DNA of 64,000 nt. Source: Anthoceros angustus. Its lineage: Eukaryota; Streptophyta; Anthocerotopsida; Anthocerotales; Anthocerotaceae. The stretch's first letter is position 1. Each line of letters begins with the position of its first letter. This document shows, piece after piece, positions 13,045 through 24,775 of this stretch. The position numbers were made by a program, and so were the translations under genes. Under the pieces are notes generated by a model. The model was given only the letters and a program-made list of their open reading frames with translations, ran no database searches and was not told the origin of the DNA. The DNA is taken from the NCBI GenBank assembly GCA_010909165.1, contig MU008180.1, positions 185,884 to 249,883 on the forward strand, given 5' to 3'.

Positions 13045-13215
13045 TCCTACCGTGGTAGGAGGTGCTCCTAGTAGGACTACTTCCCTACCGTGGTAGGACT
13101 AATTCTGCCACCGTAGGCCTTGTCATGAGAGGACGAAGGGGTCCCAAACCCGTGGGAACACCTCCCACCCTCGCAGGCGGGATTCACGCCATGGTAGGAT
13201 CTATCCTACCTTCCA
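13045..13215. repeat. Cluster of CCTACCGTGGTAGG-family palindromes (cluster 3)
   Basis: CCTACCGTGGTAGG at about 13,048, a related CCCTACCGTGGTAGG at about 13,084, and half-sites (GCCATGGTAGGATC, ATCCTACC) to about 13,215. Confidence 0.6.
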
Positions 13216-13502
13216 TCTCCGCATCTTCCATGGTCCAAACTTCAAATCCCCTACAACTTCTCCTTGCAAGTCCTCCTGCACATCCTCGGCCTATCTTTGG
13301 AGGATTCCTTCCGGCAATAATGTCCGGTGGTGCTGGCACCTCCTTTAGGCAAAGCACCAAGCACTCCTGTCCCTCTCACAGGCTGTAAGTACACAATGTT
13401 AAAGGGATGCTTGGAATCATCCAACTCCTTACTTGTGAGTAGCCCTCTACTTCCCACAAATGCACTAGATAAGTGCTAAGATAGCATGGCCTTGGGACAT
13501 CT

Positions 13503-14093
13503 TCATCCGACGCGTTGGGTTTGACAACTTTTCCGGTGGTAGGTGTATGCTTCATACATGATGAGCCCCAATCCGGCTTCGCTCCTTGAGTGATCTTCCA
13601 TAGAAAATGGAGGAAGGTAGTCTGAAATATGACACCTTGGATTGCTCACCAAGCCCAAAACAATTCTTGTGAACAATCTCCACTTGGGCTCCAAGATTTG
13701 GTCCGTCCAACCGTTCTTGGACTTAGCCTTCATGCCCTTGCATAAGTGTAAGGGCTCCCTTGGGAAGATCCGCCGTTGATGCACGCTTGCCTCCTCGTTC
13801 CTTCCATCAAGCGTGATTCCGCTATCCTCGCTATCCGGCTGCCATATACAGCGTATGCTCCTTACAGTCCAACACCGTGGATCCGTCCGTGCGTTTCTAT
13901 CCGGTAAGGCGGCCAATTCCTCTTCCGTCTGCTGCAAATTAGCAAAACACTCTTTTATCAATTCAAGGTTGGTGTAAGACCAATGTCGCCCATACACCCA
14001 CTCTAGCTGAATATTCTCCTCTGCTGCCCAAGGTCGAAAGTCTGAAAGGTCTCTAGAGGATAGCTGGCCTGCATAGCACGTAAATAAGGGCAT
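13503..14093 (-). other. Unidentified 196-codon minus-strand frame, probably repeat-derived
   Basis: This is the longest intact-looking frame of the 11.8-14.9 kb block. The predicted peptide has segments such as FRPWAAEENIQLEWVYGRHW and ILEPKWRLFTRIVLGLVSNP, with compositional variety typical of real protein rather than of a shadow frame. It recalls the plant 'putative transposon protein' frames found beside Ty3 elements, but I cannot name a family. The first codon used for this span need not be the true start. Confidence 0.4.
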
Positions 14094-15061
14094 GTCAAAT
14101 TTCCACCCTCAGTCGATCCTCCGCCTTAGACCTCTTGCAGCTCCTGCGCCACCTCCTTGGTGGACGCTCCTTCCTTAGCTACTACCTCCTTGCCCTTGGT
14201 CATGGTAGGCTTGGTCATGGCCTCCTTGGTTAGTACTTGCATTGAAGAAAAGTGATGCCTCTCCTGCAATTCCTGCGGCTCACCGACTTCTTATCCTTGC
14301 AAACGTTTCTCCTCCTCCTCGTGATTTGCTCTTGCTCACAGCTCAAAGGTCCTTGCCCTTGCTCTCCTCCTCAGTCCTTACACCTTGGCGTCTCAAAACC
14401 CGATTTCTCCTGCAAGAAAGCTCAACAAAATTCCCCACGGACTCTTACACCGCCACATCAATTTAGGAGCCCTTCCTGCACGGTTTCCTAGCAATCTTGC
14501 CACGCTCCACCCTCCTAGGCACCCTCACGAGCTTGGCAAGTGTTGGGTTCGCCCAACCTTCTTCTCCTTCTCTTCTTCTCTTTTTCCTCCTTCTTCCTCT
14601 CTTGGGCGCCTGGTGGATTTCTGCCTCCTTGCTGAGCTTGCGCCCTCCTTCTCCTCCTCAACACAGGCGCGTGTACGGCGCGTTGCTGTATGGGGGCCTT
14701 GGGCAGCTTGAGGTGTGGCGGCGCCTTCCTGCTGTGAGGCCGTCTCTTCAAGTTTCTGAGTTGTGGCCTCCTGCAGGCACCTGCAGCCACTTTTATAAGT
14801 CACCCAAGGGTTAGAAAAAGTAACTACCATTCTATCCTGCCCTTGGATGTGTGCCACGTGGCCCCTTTCCCCACCATTGATGTTAGTTTCCTAATTTCCT
14901 TATACTAAAATACCATTTCCCTATTTTCTAATTTCTAATTACGAAAATTAGCCTCTAATTTCTTAATTACCTATTTTGGCCTATTTATCTAGTCCACTAA
15001 AAGACTCTATATATAGCAAGCCTATCCTGCCTAAAACATAAGCTACCTTCCTTAGAAACCT

Positions 15062-15305
15062 ATCTCCTACGGTGGTAGGACATCCTCCTACCATGGTGGC
15101 GTTTTCCCTTTCTCCTACCACGGTAGGAGTTTCTCCTACGGTGGTAGGATACCTTCCTACCCTCGTCTACCATGGTAGGAGCTATTCCCTGGTAGGTGAT
15201 CAAAACACTAGCGGGTCATCCTCCTACGGTGGTAGGATCTCTCCTACCCTCGTCTACCATGGTAGGAGTTTCTCCTCGGTGGTAGGACACCTCCTACCAC
15301 TCATG
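15062..15305. repeat. Dense array of CCTAC(C/G)(A/G)(T/C)GGTAGG palindromes (cluster 4)
   Basis: At least eight related motifs lie within about 240 bp: CCTACGGTGGTAGG, CCTACCATGGTGG, CCTACCACGGTAGG, CTACCATGGTAGG. Several start-to-start spacings are 21 or 27 bp, that is multiples of three, so the array could also be read as a P-T-(M/V)-V-G peptide repeat on either strand. It lies just beyond an AT-rich stretch with TATATATA at about 15,010. Confidence 0.75.
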
Positions 15306-15780
15306 TAGGTTACCTTTCTCCTCACCGGAAGGTCGTTTTGACCCGTTTCTTTTCCTGCATATCCTCTTTGCCTTCCAGGCATGGTCCTACAACTCCGCTC
15401 AAAAGGAGCAAAAAAAATTCCTTGCATGGCTTCACCAAACCATTTCTAGCAAAAGAGTGTGGCCCTGTTTCAAAGCAAACTCATTTAAGCTTGTTGCCCA
15501 AACTTTTGCGTTCCACAAGCTCCTCCAGCTGCTCCCCTTGTTGCTTCCCTTGCTGCGCCTGTAAACCTAACAAGGAGAGGACCAGAGCTATCTGATCTTC
15601 CATCTCGCCCCTGGTGCGTGCCATAGCTGAAACCAACTCCTGTAGGTGATGTTAGGTCCCAGACCTTCTTGGGAATGGGCTCCCTCCTTCCTACCCTCGT
15701 CTACCATGGTGGCCGCCCCTGTCACAACTTCCGGGTATACTTGAAAGCCACCCCGTTGAACAGGTAGTCGCTTTCTCGGA

Positions 15781-16308
15781 TCAGCTCGGCTGTGCCCAAG
15801 GGTTGGGCTGATTCCTCCTGTTGACCTGTGGTTTCCCTAGCCACAGGCTCCTGGGATATTGGTGCTGCCTGGCCTTGCCCTTGTCTTGCTTCTGTCCAGG
15901 TGAGCTCCCCGTGCGCGCTCTTGTGGCTCTAGGTGTTGTTGGAGTCCCCCGTTGCTCCCCCCGGCTCCTCTTGGTACCTGTTGGGGCCTTAGCAACTGCA
16001 GTTGCCTTGTTAGCAACCGCGGCTGCTACCTTAGCCACGGTCACATTCCTTTTCATGGACACTTCGGACTTCTCATCTTCATTCCCAGTGCCACTGGAGA
16101 TGGCCTCTTCCTCCGACTCCTCTTTGGGCTTCCTTCTTTCAAACACTGGCCTCCAGAAATGAAAGGCTGAGACCATCTCCATTCCCTCCAAAGAACTGGC
16201 ATGGTCGAAAACGTGGATTAAGAAGGGAGATAGAGCTGAGGGACTAGGTGATGGTAGGGTCAAGTGGTCCCTCTCCCTGCATGCTGTGTCATAGAACATC
16301 TGGCCCAA
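15781..16308 (-). other. Unidentified basic/low-complexity minus-strand frame, repeat-derived
   Basis: A 175-codon minus-strand frame with an acidic patch (KPKEESEEEAISSG) followed by an Ala/Val/Lys-rich stretch (VAKVAAAVANKATAVAKAP) and an Arg/Ser/Pro-rich tail. The N-terminal part is the same sequence as that repeated four times between 16.3 and 20.0 kb. No domain recognised. Probably part of a repeated element's extra frame. Confidence 0.35.
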
Positions 16309-19300
16309 TCTATCTTGGACCCTCTCACCACCTCATAGAAAGACAAGGAAATGGTCGACAATGTGCTCCGGCTTCTTAATGAGTGAGCACGGGATCCACT
16401 TGGCTAATCCAGCTCGAGGTCTAGCTTGTTGGTGACCCAGCCATTCTCCACTCTAGACAATGTGGGAGCAATGACCGCTTGTGCCTCCTGCGACTTTTGA
16501 GGAGATGGTTTCTGAAAGGGTCAATGATTATCCGCCACATTCCTCTTGGTCTCTCATGACCGGAGCAGTGAATATCCCAGTGCGGGGTTGGTCCTCACGT
16601 TGCCTTCCCTATGGCCTTCTCCTCATGCGCTCTGCACTCCAAAACCAACGAGGGCTATTGTAGCACCACTTTTGTCCATGAAGGACGGTGATGTAGCCAC
16701 CAAAGACCCCGCCTTCACTCTCCGGTGCCCCATATTGGGCCATTGGGCGTCGTAATGGCCTCAATGGCGGCCGGAGTATTCTTCTTAGGCGCCATGCTCC
16801 CTGTCCCGAAATTCACCTTAGCCACGGTCACATTCCTTTTCATGGACACTTGGACTTCTCATCTTCACCCCGCCACCGGAGATGGCCTCTTCCTCCGACT
16901 CCTCTTTGGGCTTCCTTCTTTCAAACACCGGCCTCCAAATGAAAGGTCGAGACCATCTCCATTCCCTCCAAAGAACTGGCATGGTCGAAAACGTGGATTA
17001 AGAAGGGAGATAGAGCCGAGGGGCTAGGTGATGGTAGGGTCAAGTGGTCCCTCTCCCCGCACTGTGTCATAGAACATCTGGCCCAATCTATCTTGGACCC
17101 TCTCACCACCTCATAGAAAGACAAGGAAATGGTCGACAATGTGCTCCGGCTTCTTAATGAGTGAGCACGGGATCCACTTGGCTAATCCAGCTCGAGGTCT
17201 AGCTTGTTGGTGACCCAGCCATTCTCCACTCTAGACAATGTGGGAGCAATGACCGCTTGTGCCTCCTGCGACTTTTGAGGAGATGGTTTCTGAAAGGGTC
17301 AATGATTATCCGCCACATTCCTCTTGGTCTCTCATGACCGGAGCAGTGAATATCCCAGTGCGGGGTTGGTCCTCACGTTGCCTTCCCTATGGCCTTCTCC
17401 TCATGCGCTCTGCACTCCAAAACCAACGAGGGCTATTGTAGCACCACTTTTGTCCATGAAGGACGGTGATGTAGCCACCAAAGACCCCTTCACTCTCCGG
17501 TGCCCCATATTGGGCCATTGGGCGTCGTAATGGCCTCAATGGCGGCCGGAGTATTCTTCTTAGGCGCCATGCTCCCTGTCCCGAAATTCACCTTAGCCAC
17601 GGTCACATTCCTTTTCATGGACACTTGGACTTCTCATCTTCACCCCGCCACCGGAGATGGCCTCTTCCTCCGACTCCTCTTTGGGCTTCCTTCTTTCAAA
17701 CACCGGCCTCCAAATGAAAGGTCGAGACCATCTCCATTCCCTCCAAAGAACTGGCATGGTCGAAAACGTGGATTAAGAAGGGAGATAGAGCTGAGGGGCT
17801 AGGTGATGGTAGGGTCAAGTGGTCCCTCTCACGCCAGTGTCATAGAACATCCCGCCCAATCTATCTTGGACCCTCTCACCACCTCATAGAGAAAGACAAG
17901 GAAATGGTCGAATGTGCTCCTTCTTAATGAGTGAGCACGGGATCCACTTGGCTAATCCAGCTGTGTGGTCTAGCTTGTTGGTGACCCAGCCATTCTCCAC
18001 TCTAGACAATGTGGGAGCAATGACCGCTTGTGCCTCCTGCGACTTTTGAGGAGATGGTTTCTGAAAGGGTCAATGATTATCCCGCCACATTCCTCTTGGT
18101 CTCTCATAAATGCAGTGAATATCCCAGTGCGGGGTTGGTCCTCACGTTGCCTTCCCTATGGCCTTCTCCTCATGCGCTCTGCACACTCCAAAACCAACGA
18201 GGGCTATTGTAGCACCACTTTTGTCCATGAAGGACGGTGATGTAGCCACCAAAGACCCCGCCTTCACTCTCCAAAGGTTCTATATTGGGCCATTGGGCGT
18301 CGTAATGGCCTCAATGGCGGCCGGAGTATTCTTCTTAGGCGCCATGCTCGTCCCAAATTCACCTTAGCCTCGACCGCAAGATCGGAGGATCCCCACAGGG
18401 GAACACGCTCGGCTTCCGACCTCACGGTGGCGAGTGTCACTGATTTTACTGGCTGGAATCACGCAATCACGGTTAAGCAGTGACCCCTGGTGCGCCGTCT
18501 CGGCCCTATCCGCCGCCGGTGACGGCGGTCGATTATTCCGAGCCCTCGTGTTACTCTGTTCGGCCGGCTACTCGGCATGCCCGACCCTTGTGGCGTTGAC
18601 CATGCTCCCCTTCCTGGTTATAAGAATCCCTATGTTTTCCGGGACATTCCTCGAATGCTTCGGATCGTGCCACCACACCGCTTTTCCACCAATTTTGCGG
18701 GCGGTTCCTCGACCACCACTTTTGTCCATGAAGGACGGTGATGTAGCCACCAAAGACCCCTTACTTCCCGCTTGGGTATACTTGAAAGCCACTCAGGTTG
18801 AGCAGTAGTCACTTTCTCGGACCAGCTCGGCCGTGCCCAAGGGTTGGGCTGATTCCTCCTGTTGCTCTGTGGTTTCCCGGCCCCAGGCTCTGGGATATTG
18901 GTGCTGCCACAGCCTTGCCCTTGTCTTGCATCGGTGGGCTCCCGTGCGCTCTTGTGGCTCTAGGTGTCGTTGGAGTCCCCGTTGCTCCCCGGCTCCTCTT
19001 GGTACTGTTGGGGCCTTAGCAAGCTATGATTGCCTTGTTAGCAACCGGTCGCTACCTTAGCCAGTCACATTCCTTTTCATGGACACTTGGACTTCTCATC
19101 TTCACTCCCGATGCCTGGAGATGGCCTCTTCCTCAGACTCCTCTTTGGGCTTCCTTCTTTCAAACCGGCCTCCAGAAATGAAAGGTCGAGACCATCTCCA
19201 TTCCCTCCAAAGAACTGGCATGGTCGGCGTGGATTAAGAAGGGAGATAGAGCGAGGGGCTAGGTGATGGTAGGGTCAAGTGGTCCCTCTCCACCTGTGTG

Positions 19301-19990
19301 TCATAGAACATCTGGCCCAATCTATCTTGGACCCTCTCACCACCTCATAGAAAGACAAGGAAATGGTCGAATGTGCTCCTTCTTAATGAGTGAGCACGGG
19401 ATCCACTTGGCTAATCCAGCTCGAGGTCTAGCTTGTTGGTGACCCAGCCATTCTCCACTCTAGACAATGTGGGAGCAATGACCGCTTGTGCCTCCTGCGA
19501 CTTTTGAGGAGATGGTTTCTGAAAGGGTCAATGATTATCCGCCACATTCCTCTTGGTCTCTCATGACCGGAGCAGTGAATATCCCAGTGCGGGGTTGGTC
19601 CTCACGTTGCCTTCCCTATGGCCTTCTCCTCATGCGCTCTGCACTCCAAAACCAACGAGGGCTATTGTAGCACCACTTTTGTCCATGAAGGACGGTGATG
19701 TAGCCACCAAAGACCCCTTCACTCTCCGGTGCCCCATATTGGGCCATTGGGCGGTCGTAATGGCCTCAATGGCGGAGTATTCTTCTTAGGCGCCATGCTC
19801 CACATCCCGAAATTCACCTTAGCCACGGTCACATTCCCTTGGGAACGGACTCCTTCCTCCTCTTCCTCCTACCACGGTGGCGAGTGTCCTGATTTTACTT
19901 GGCTGGAATCACGCAATCACGGTTAAGCAGTGACCCCTGGTGCGCCGTCTCGGCCCTATCCGCCGGTGACCGCTTGATCGATTATTCCGA
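16300..19990. repeat. Four tandem ~775-bp units, last interval expanded
   Basis: The segment with ctcctgcgacttttgaggag starts a recognisable block at about 16,485, 17,263, 18,034 and 19,492. Spacings are 778, 771 and about 1,458 bp. The 60-codon plus-strand shadow inside is identical in three copies. The longer last interval contains a GC-rich block (18,370-18,720) that itself recurs at about 19,866-20,150. Confidence 0.85.
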
Positions 19991-20150
19991 GCCCTCGTGT
20001 TACTCTGTTCGGCCGGCTACTCGGCATGCCCGACCCTTGTGGCGTGACCATGCTCCCCTTCCTGGTTATAAGAATCCCTATGTTTTCCAGGACATTCCTC
20101 AGAATGCTTCGGATCGTGCCACCACACCGCTTTTCCACCAATTTTGCGGA
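18400..20150. repeat. GC-rich ~290-bp block present twice
   Basis: The segment from cacggtggcgagtgtc through tgctccccttcctggttata to the Thr/Pro-rich end occurs at about 18,424-18,715 and again at about 19,874-20,150, with small differences. It interrupts the four-unit array. Function unknown. Confidence 0.7.
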
Positions 20151-20599
20151 CAGTTCCTACAGCCACTTCACCTGGCCCTATCCAACCCACCGTGCTCTTC
20201 CCAACTTCTTGCGGCACCCCGCGGCACAACCGCCCGGCCTCCGATCACGCCGCATCCTCCGGACTGCCACCAATCACGATTCGGTCCTCCTGCGCTCTTG
20301 TGGCTCTAGGTGTCGTTGGAGTCCCCGTTGCTCCCCTTGTGTCCTTCTGGCGTTCGCTCCAGTCTCCGTCCACAATTACGCTCCGAGCTTGAGGCGCCGT
20401 CTTCAATCCGCTGGATTCGATGCAAATCCTCTTCCCGCCATCGTTTTAATTGCCAATAGGACCCCTTACTTCCCGTTTGGGTATTCCCTTGTAATTCCAT
20501 CGATTGGATTTTCGAAGTCATTGGAAAGAAACTCCAACTTGGTTGCTACCATAGCAGGCTCCAGTCGGTTGTGGTCATAGCAGTCGTTAGCAACGGCCC

Positions 20600-21585
20600 C
20601 TAGCAACCGGTCGAGCAGCCAACCCTCCGAGGGTTATCCGGGATCGTGGACTAGACCCTCTTCCTCCTACTAGGCTCTAGTAGACTTTTCTTTATTTCCT
20701 AACCTACTTCACATTCCCACTCCACACGATTCTCGCAACTTAAACACAAAACAAAAAAAACACTCCTTTCCGAGGGGGTCTGAGTACCATGTGGTCACCA
20801 CACATTCCCTTGGGAACGGACTCCTTCCTACAACGACACGGGATTGTGCGCGCCGGTGAAGAAATCGCGCCCACGGCGATCTTGGACTCCGTGATTACTA
20901 GCGTGAAGGACACCTTCCCGCGCATCGATTATACCCGACGCCCCGCTGCTGAGAGAAGGTCATCTTCTCGAACGACTTCTCGGTAGTTCTCTCAGTCACT
21001 CGCGCTTAGGCACCCCGCTCTTTGGCGCTTTCTCTTCCGAGGTTCGAGCGCAATGCCCGATGACCTTCGGCTCCTTCCGGCGCGTCAATTTCTCCGGGGT
21101 TCAAGAGCGCAGTGAAGAGCATCGCAGCCCACCCTACCTTAGCATCAGAGCTGTGCACACATGGGGCCCAAGCGGTGGAGGTCTTGGAGCCACGTGCCCG
21201 TGGAGCGGAACATAGTGACGACGCTACCCGATTTCGCCCATGGCGGCGGCGGCGGGCTCGTCTGAAGTGGCACTTGGACATTTTCCAGGCGGTGTGGTCC
21301 TACGAGACCGTGGCGTTGGTTTGGGAGTACGCTCGAAAGATGTTGGCGGCGGCGAGCAAGGCCGTCCGTTCGAAAAGTTTGAGGGAGGACGAAAAGTTAC
21401 GCTGCCCAAGGCCATTGGCAGCAGCCTCACCCGGAGCCAGTCCTCTCTCCTCATAGGGGAGAGGGAAGAGAGCTTGCTCCCGGACCCCTTCACCCCCACC
21501 GGACTCTAAGCGAAGGAGAGCGGAGAAGGAATTGACCGTGAAACGGACCAAAGAGTTGGACGCACCTACTCCGGACAGACAGGGC
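20600..21585. other. Unassigned GC-rich stretch between repeat blocks
   Basis: No recognisable gene. Open frames of 60-114 codons occur on both strands but none shows a domain, and several overlap on opposite strands. The phrase acattcccttgggaacggac occurs here (about 20,804) and at about 19,832, so it is again repeat-derived. The last part grades into the higher-order satellite. Confidence 0.4.
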
Positions 21586-23612
21586 CTAAGAGTCCTGATT
21601 GGGTCCAGAGCACCCAACCCGGACTCGCTCCGGAGTGCGGTCTAGCGGTCCTTGACGGATCGGGAGATGCCTACACCCATGAGGTTTGGGAATCGCTCGA
21701 AGATGTTGGCGGCGGCGGGCAGGGCGGGCAGGCAGGCGGGTCTTGGTGGCCGTCGTGGGCCGCGGGCAAGGGCGCGGGCAGAGGCGGGCAAGGCGCGGGC
21801 AAGGCGCGGGCGCGGGCAGGCGCGGGCAAGGGCGCGGGCAGGCGCGGGAAAGGCGCGGGCAAGGCGGCGGGCAGGCGGGCAAGGGCGGCGGGCAAGGGCG
21901 GGCAGGCGCGGGCAAGGCGCGGGCAGGGGCGGGCAAGGCGCGGCAGGCGGGCGCGGGCAGGCAGGCAGGCAGGCAGGCAGAGGCGGGCAAGGGCGCGGCA
22001 GGCGGGCAGAGGCGCGGGCAAGGCGCGGGCAAGGGCGCGGGCAGAGGCGCAGACGGGGCCTAAGAGTCCCGATTGGGTCGAGCACCCAACCCGGACTCGC
22101 TCGAGTGCGGTCTAGCGGTCCTTGACGGATCGGGAGATGCCTACACCCATGAGGTTTGGGAATCGCTCGAAGATGTTGGCGGCGGCGGGCAGGGCGGGCA
22201 GGCAGGCGGGTCTTGGTGGCCGTCGTGGGCCGCGGGCAAGGGCGGCGGCAAGGCGCGGGCAAGGCGCGGGCGCGGGCAGGCGCGGGCAAGGGCGCGGGCA
22301 GGCGCGGGAAAGGCGCGGGCAAGGCGGCGGCGGGCAAGGGCGGCGGGCAAGGGCGGGCAGGCGCGGGCAAGGCGCGGGCAGGGCGGGCAAGGGCGGGCAG
22401 GCAGGCAGGCGGGCAGGCAGGCAGGCAGGCAGGCAGGCAGGCGGGCAAGGGCGGCAGGCGGGCAGAGGCGCGGGCAAGGCGCGGGCAAGGGCGCGGGCAG
22501 AGGCGGGCAGGCGGCAGACGGGGCCTAAGAGTCCCGATTGGGTCGAGCACCCAACCCGGACTCGCTCGAGTGCGGTCTAGCGGTCCTTGGCGGATCGGGA
22601 GATGCCTACACCCATGAGGTTTGGGAATCGCTCGAAGATGTTGGCGGCGGCGGCAAGGCGGCGGCAAGGCGGGTCTTGGTGGCCGTCGTGGGCCGCGGGC
22701 AAGGCGGCGGCGAGCAAGGCGCGGCAGCGGGCAAGGCGCGGGCGCAAGGCGGGCGCGGGCAAGGGCGGGCAGGCGGGCAAGGCGCGGGCAAGGCGCGGGA
22801 AAGGCGCGGCAAGGGCGGGCAAGGGCGCGGGCAAGGCGCGGGCGCGGGCAGGCGCGGGCGGCGGCGGCGGCAGGCGCGGGCAAGGCGGCGGCAAGGCGCG
22901 GGCAGCGCGGCGGCGGCGGCGGCGGGCAGGGGCGGCAGGCGGCGGGCAGGGGCGCGGGCAGGCGCGGGCAAGGCGCGGGCAGGCGCGGGCAGGCGGGCAG
23001 GCGCGGAGCAGGCGCGGGCGCGGCGCGGGCAGGGGGGCGCGGGCAAGGCGCGCGGGGGGCGCGGAGCAGGCGCGGGCAGGCGGCGGCGGGCAAGGCGCGG
23101 GCAGGCGGCGCGGGCGCGGAGCAGGCGGCGGGCAAGGCGCGGGCAGGCGCGGGCAGGGCGGGCAGGCGCGGGCAGGCGGCGGGCGCGGGCGGGCAGGGGC
23201 GGGCAAGGCGCGGGCAAGGGCGCGGAGCAGGCGCGGGCAGGCGCGGGCAAGGCGGAGCAGGCGCGGGCAGGCGCGGGCAGGGCGGGCGCGGGGGCAAGGC
23301 GCGGGCAGAGGCGCGGGCAGGGGCGGCAGGCGGGCAGAGGCGCGGGTGGCGGGCGCGGGCAGGCGCGGGCAGGCGGGCAAGGCGCGGGCAAGCGCGGCAA
23401 GGCGCGGGCAGGCGGGCAAGGGCGCGGGCAGGCGCGGGCAAGGGCGCGGGCAGAGGCGCGGGCAGGCGCGGGCAGGCGGCGGCGGCGCGGGGCGGGCAAG
23501 GGCGCGGCAAGGGCGCGGGCAAGGGCGCGGGCAAGGCGCGGGCAAGGGCGCGGGCAGGCGGCGCGGGCAAGGGCGCGGGCAAGGCCGCGGGCAAGGGCGC
23601 GGGCAAGGGCAA
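21585..23612. repeat. GC-rich satellite, units of GGGCAAGGCGCGGGCAGGCG type
   Basis: About 2 kb of almost pure G/C with A only in the GCAAG/GCAGG steps. The first part has a higher-order period: a non-simple segment beginning cctaagagtcc sits at 21,585, 22,059 and 22,524 (spacings 474 and 465 bp), each time followed by the simple tract. From about 22,690 the simple tract runs uninterrupted to 23,612. Long open frames on both strands (up to about 650 codons) follow from the absence of A/T and are not genes. The strand bias (G and A on plus) is strict. Confidence 0.9.
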
Positions 23613-24770
23613 TGCTACTGCGGGTTGTGGAGGCAGCTACTATTGTAGATTGCAAGCAAATGCGACTGCGTTGTGTGTGACACATATCCTCGTTGGCTGA
23701 TGTTGATGCATCCATCTTTCACAAACGCTAGAAGCGAGGACAGCGAGAAGGAAGGAGGCCATGTAGCGATAGTGAATTGTTTACTCGTGTAAGGTGCTTT
23801 TAATGTCATATCGTGTTCTTTGAATCTATATATACGTGCGTCTTCTTGAATGTGCTTATCTTTGCTATTGATATTGCTAGCTCGTTGGCTACAACAACTA
23901 TTGAGGCGGCGGCAGCAATGTGAGCATTTCTTTCAAAGTGTGTAGCACACACCGAGAGCAGTGTGAGTATTTCCCTCACAGTGTGCACCACAAGGGAGGA
24001 GTGTTTGCTGCTGAATGTGGTGCTGAATATGTTGCGAGCATGCCTTGAATCAGCAGCAGATTTAGCAGATTTCAACAGCAAATTCAGCGGATTTCAGCAG
24101 CTTGCGAGCAGGCCTGTAAACCATCATGGTTGCATGCAACAGTCTTGGGACTTGGTGACCGTGCAGAACGCCTCCTTCCCTTTCTGTGCATCATGCAACT
24201 CCAACCCTAGCCCTAAGAGAAACTTCTATGTATCACGGAAATAATAATGTATCACAAGCTTGTGACGACATCGGTACAAGGGTGGAAGGCCCCCGTGGCT
24301 GATGTCATCAGGGTCGTGTGTAGGGAAGGGTGTGTAGGGGAGTTTAAACTTCTTAACACAACCCTCGTAAAAGTCCCCAGAAAAGATCGGGATGCCATTG
24401 AACGAGGTGTATGTGTTATAAACTACTTATGAGCATAGTGTATCTTGAGCATATATTTTGTATGTTATTCCTATATACATTATAAATTTTATGTGATGAT
24501 ATGGCTTATATTATATTTGTCTAGATACAATATTCTAACAACTGGAGGAGCTTTGCGGTTCATCAGTCGGAAGGCTTTTCACTTTCATCATGCCCTTTGA
24601 ACGCTTTTCTGCTCGGTTTGTGCTGGTCTCGCTTCAAATCTCTCTGGATTTCCATACATACATACAAGGGTCGAGAGAGATTTCCATACATACATACAAG
24701 GGTCGTGTTGGTCATAGGCATATGGCACTCTACCTAAGTCTTGCAAAGAAAACTCTTCCTATCCAGTCCT
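23613..24770. other. Gene-free stretch with a 32-bp tandem duplication
   Basis: No gene recognised. A 32-bp unit (gatttccatacatacataca...) is repeated at 24,647 and 24,679. The AT-rich part at 24,415-24,540 ends in aatattctaaca, which on the minus strand would read like the TGTTAGAATATT start of a Copia-type LTR, but no second terminus was found. Confidence 0.4.
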
Positions 24771-24775
24771 TAGGC

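Larger units (their letters stand above)
11780..14857 (-). other. Minus-strand coiled-coil / charged reading frames, unidentified, fragmented
   Basis: Minus-strand frames at 14,857-14,515 (highly charged, Lys/Glu/Arg), 14,093-13,503 (196 codons, see separate entry), 12,679-12,494 (heptad-like, EHLEKSLETRQEANN, then LAAREEKVEQLAHMV) and 12,015-11,806 lie in one direction. A TATAAAAG box on the minus strand at about 14,793 precedes them. They probably come from one repeat-derived transcription unit, perhaps the gag-like or extra frame of another element, but I recognise no family. They are broken into several frames. The palindrome clusters at 11.7 and 13.1 kb lie inside. Confidence 0.4.

Noticed and set aside
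16481-19671. Identical 60-codon plus-strand frames repeated across the array
   Set aside because: Identical because the DNA is duplicated; the more protein-like frame in this block is on the minus strand, and the plus frames have no domain.
21642-23715. Very long open frames on both strands (up to about 650 codons, Pro/Ala/Arg- or Gly/Arg/Ala-rich)
   Set aside because: They follow from the near absence of A and T in the GC satellite; all six frames are open and no domain is present.
24415-24540. Possible solo Copia LTR (minus strand start TGTTAGAATATT)
   Set aside because: Only one terminus is visible; no opposite terminus, target duplication or polypurine tract was found.
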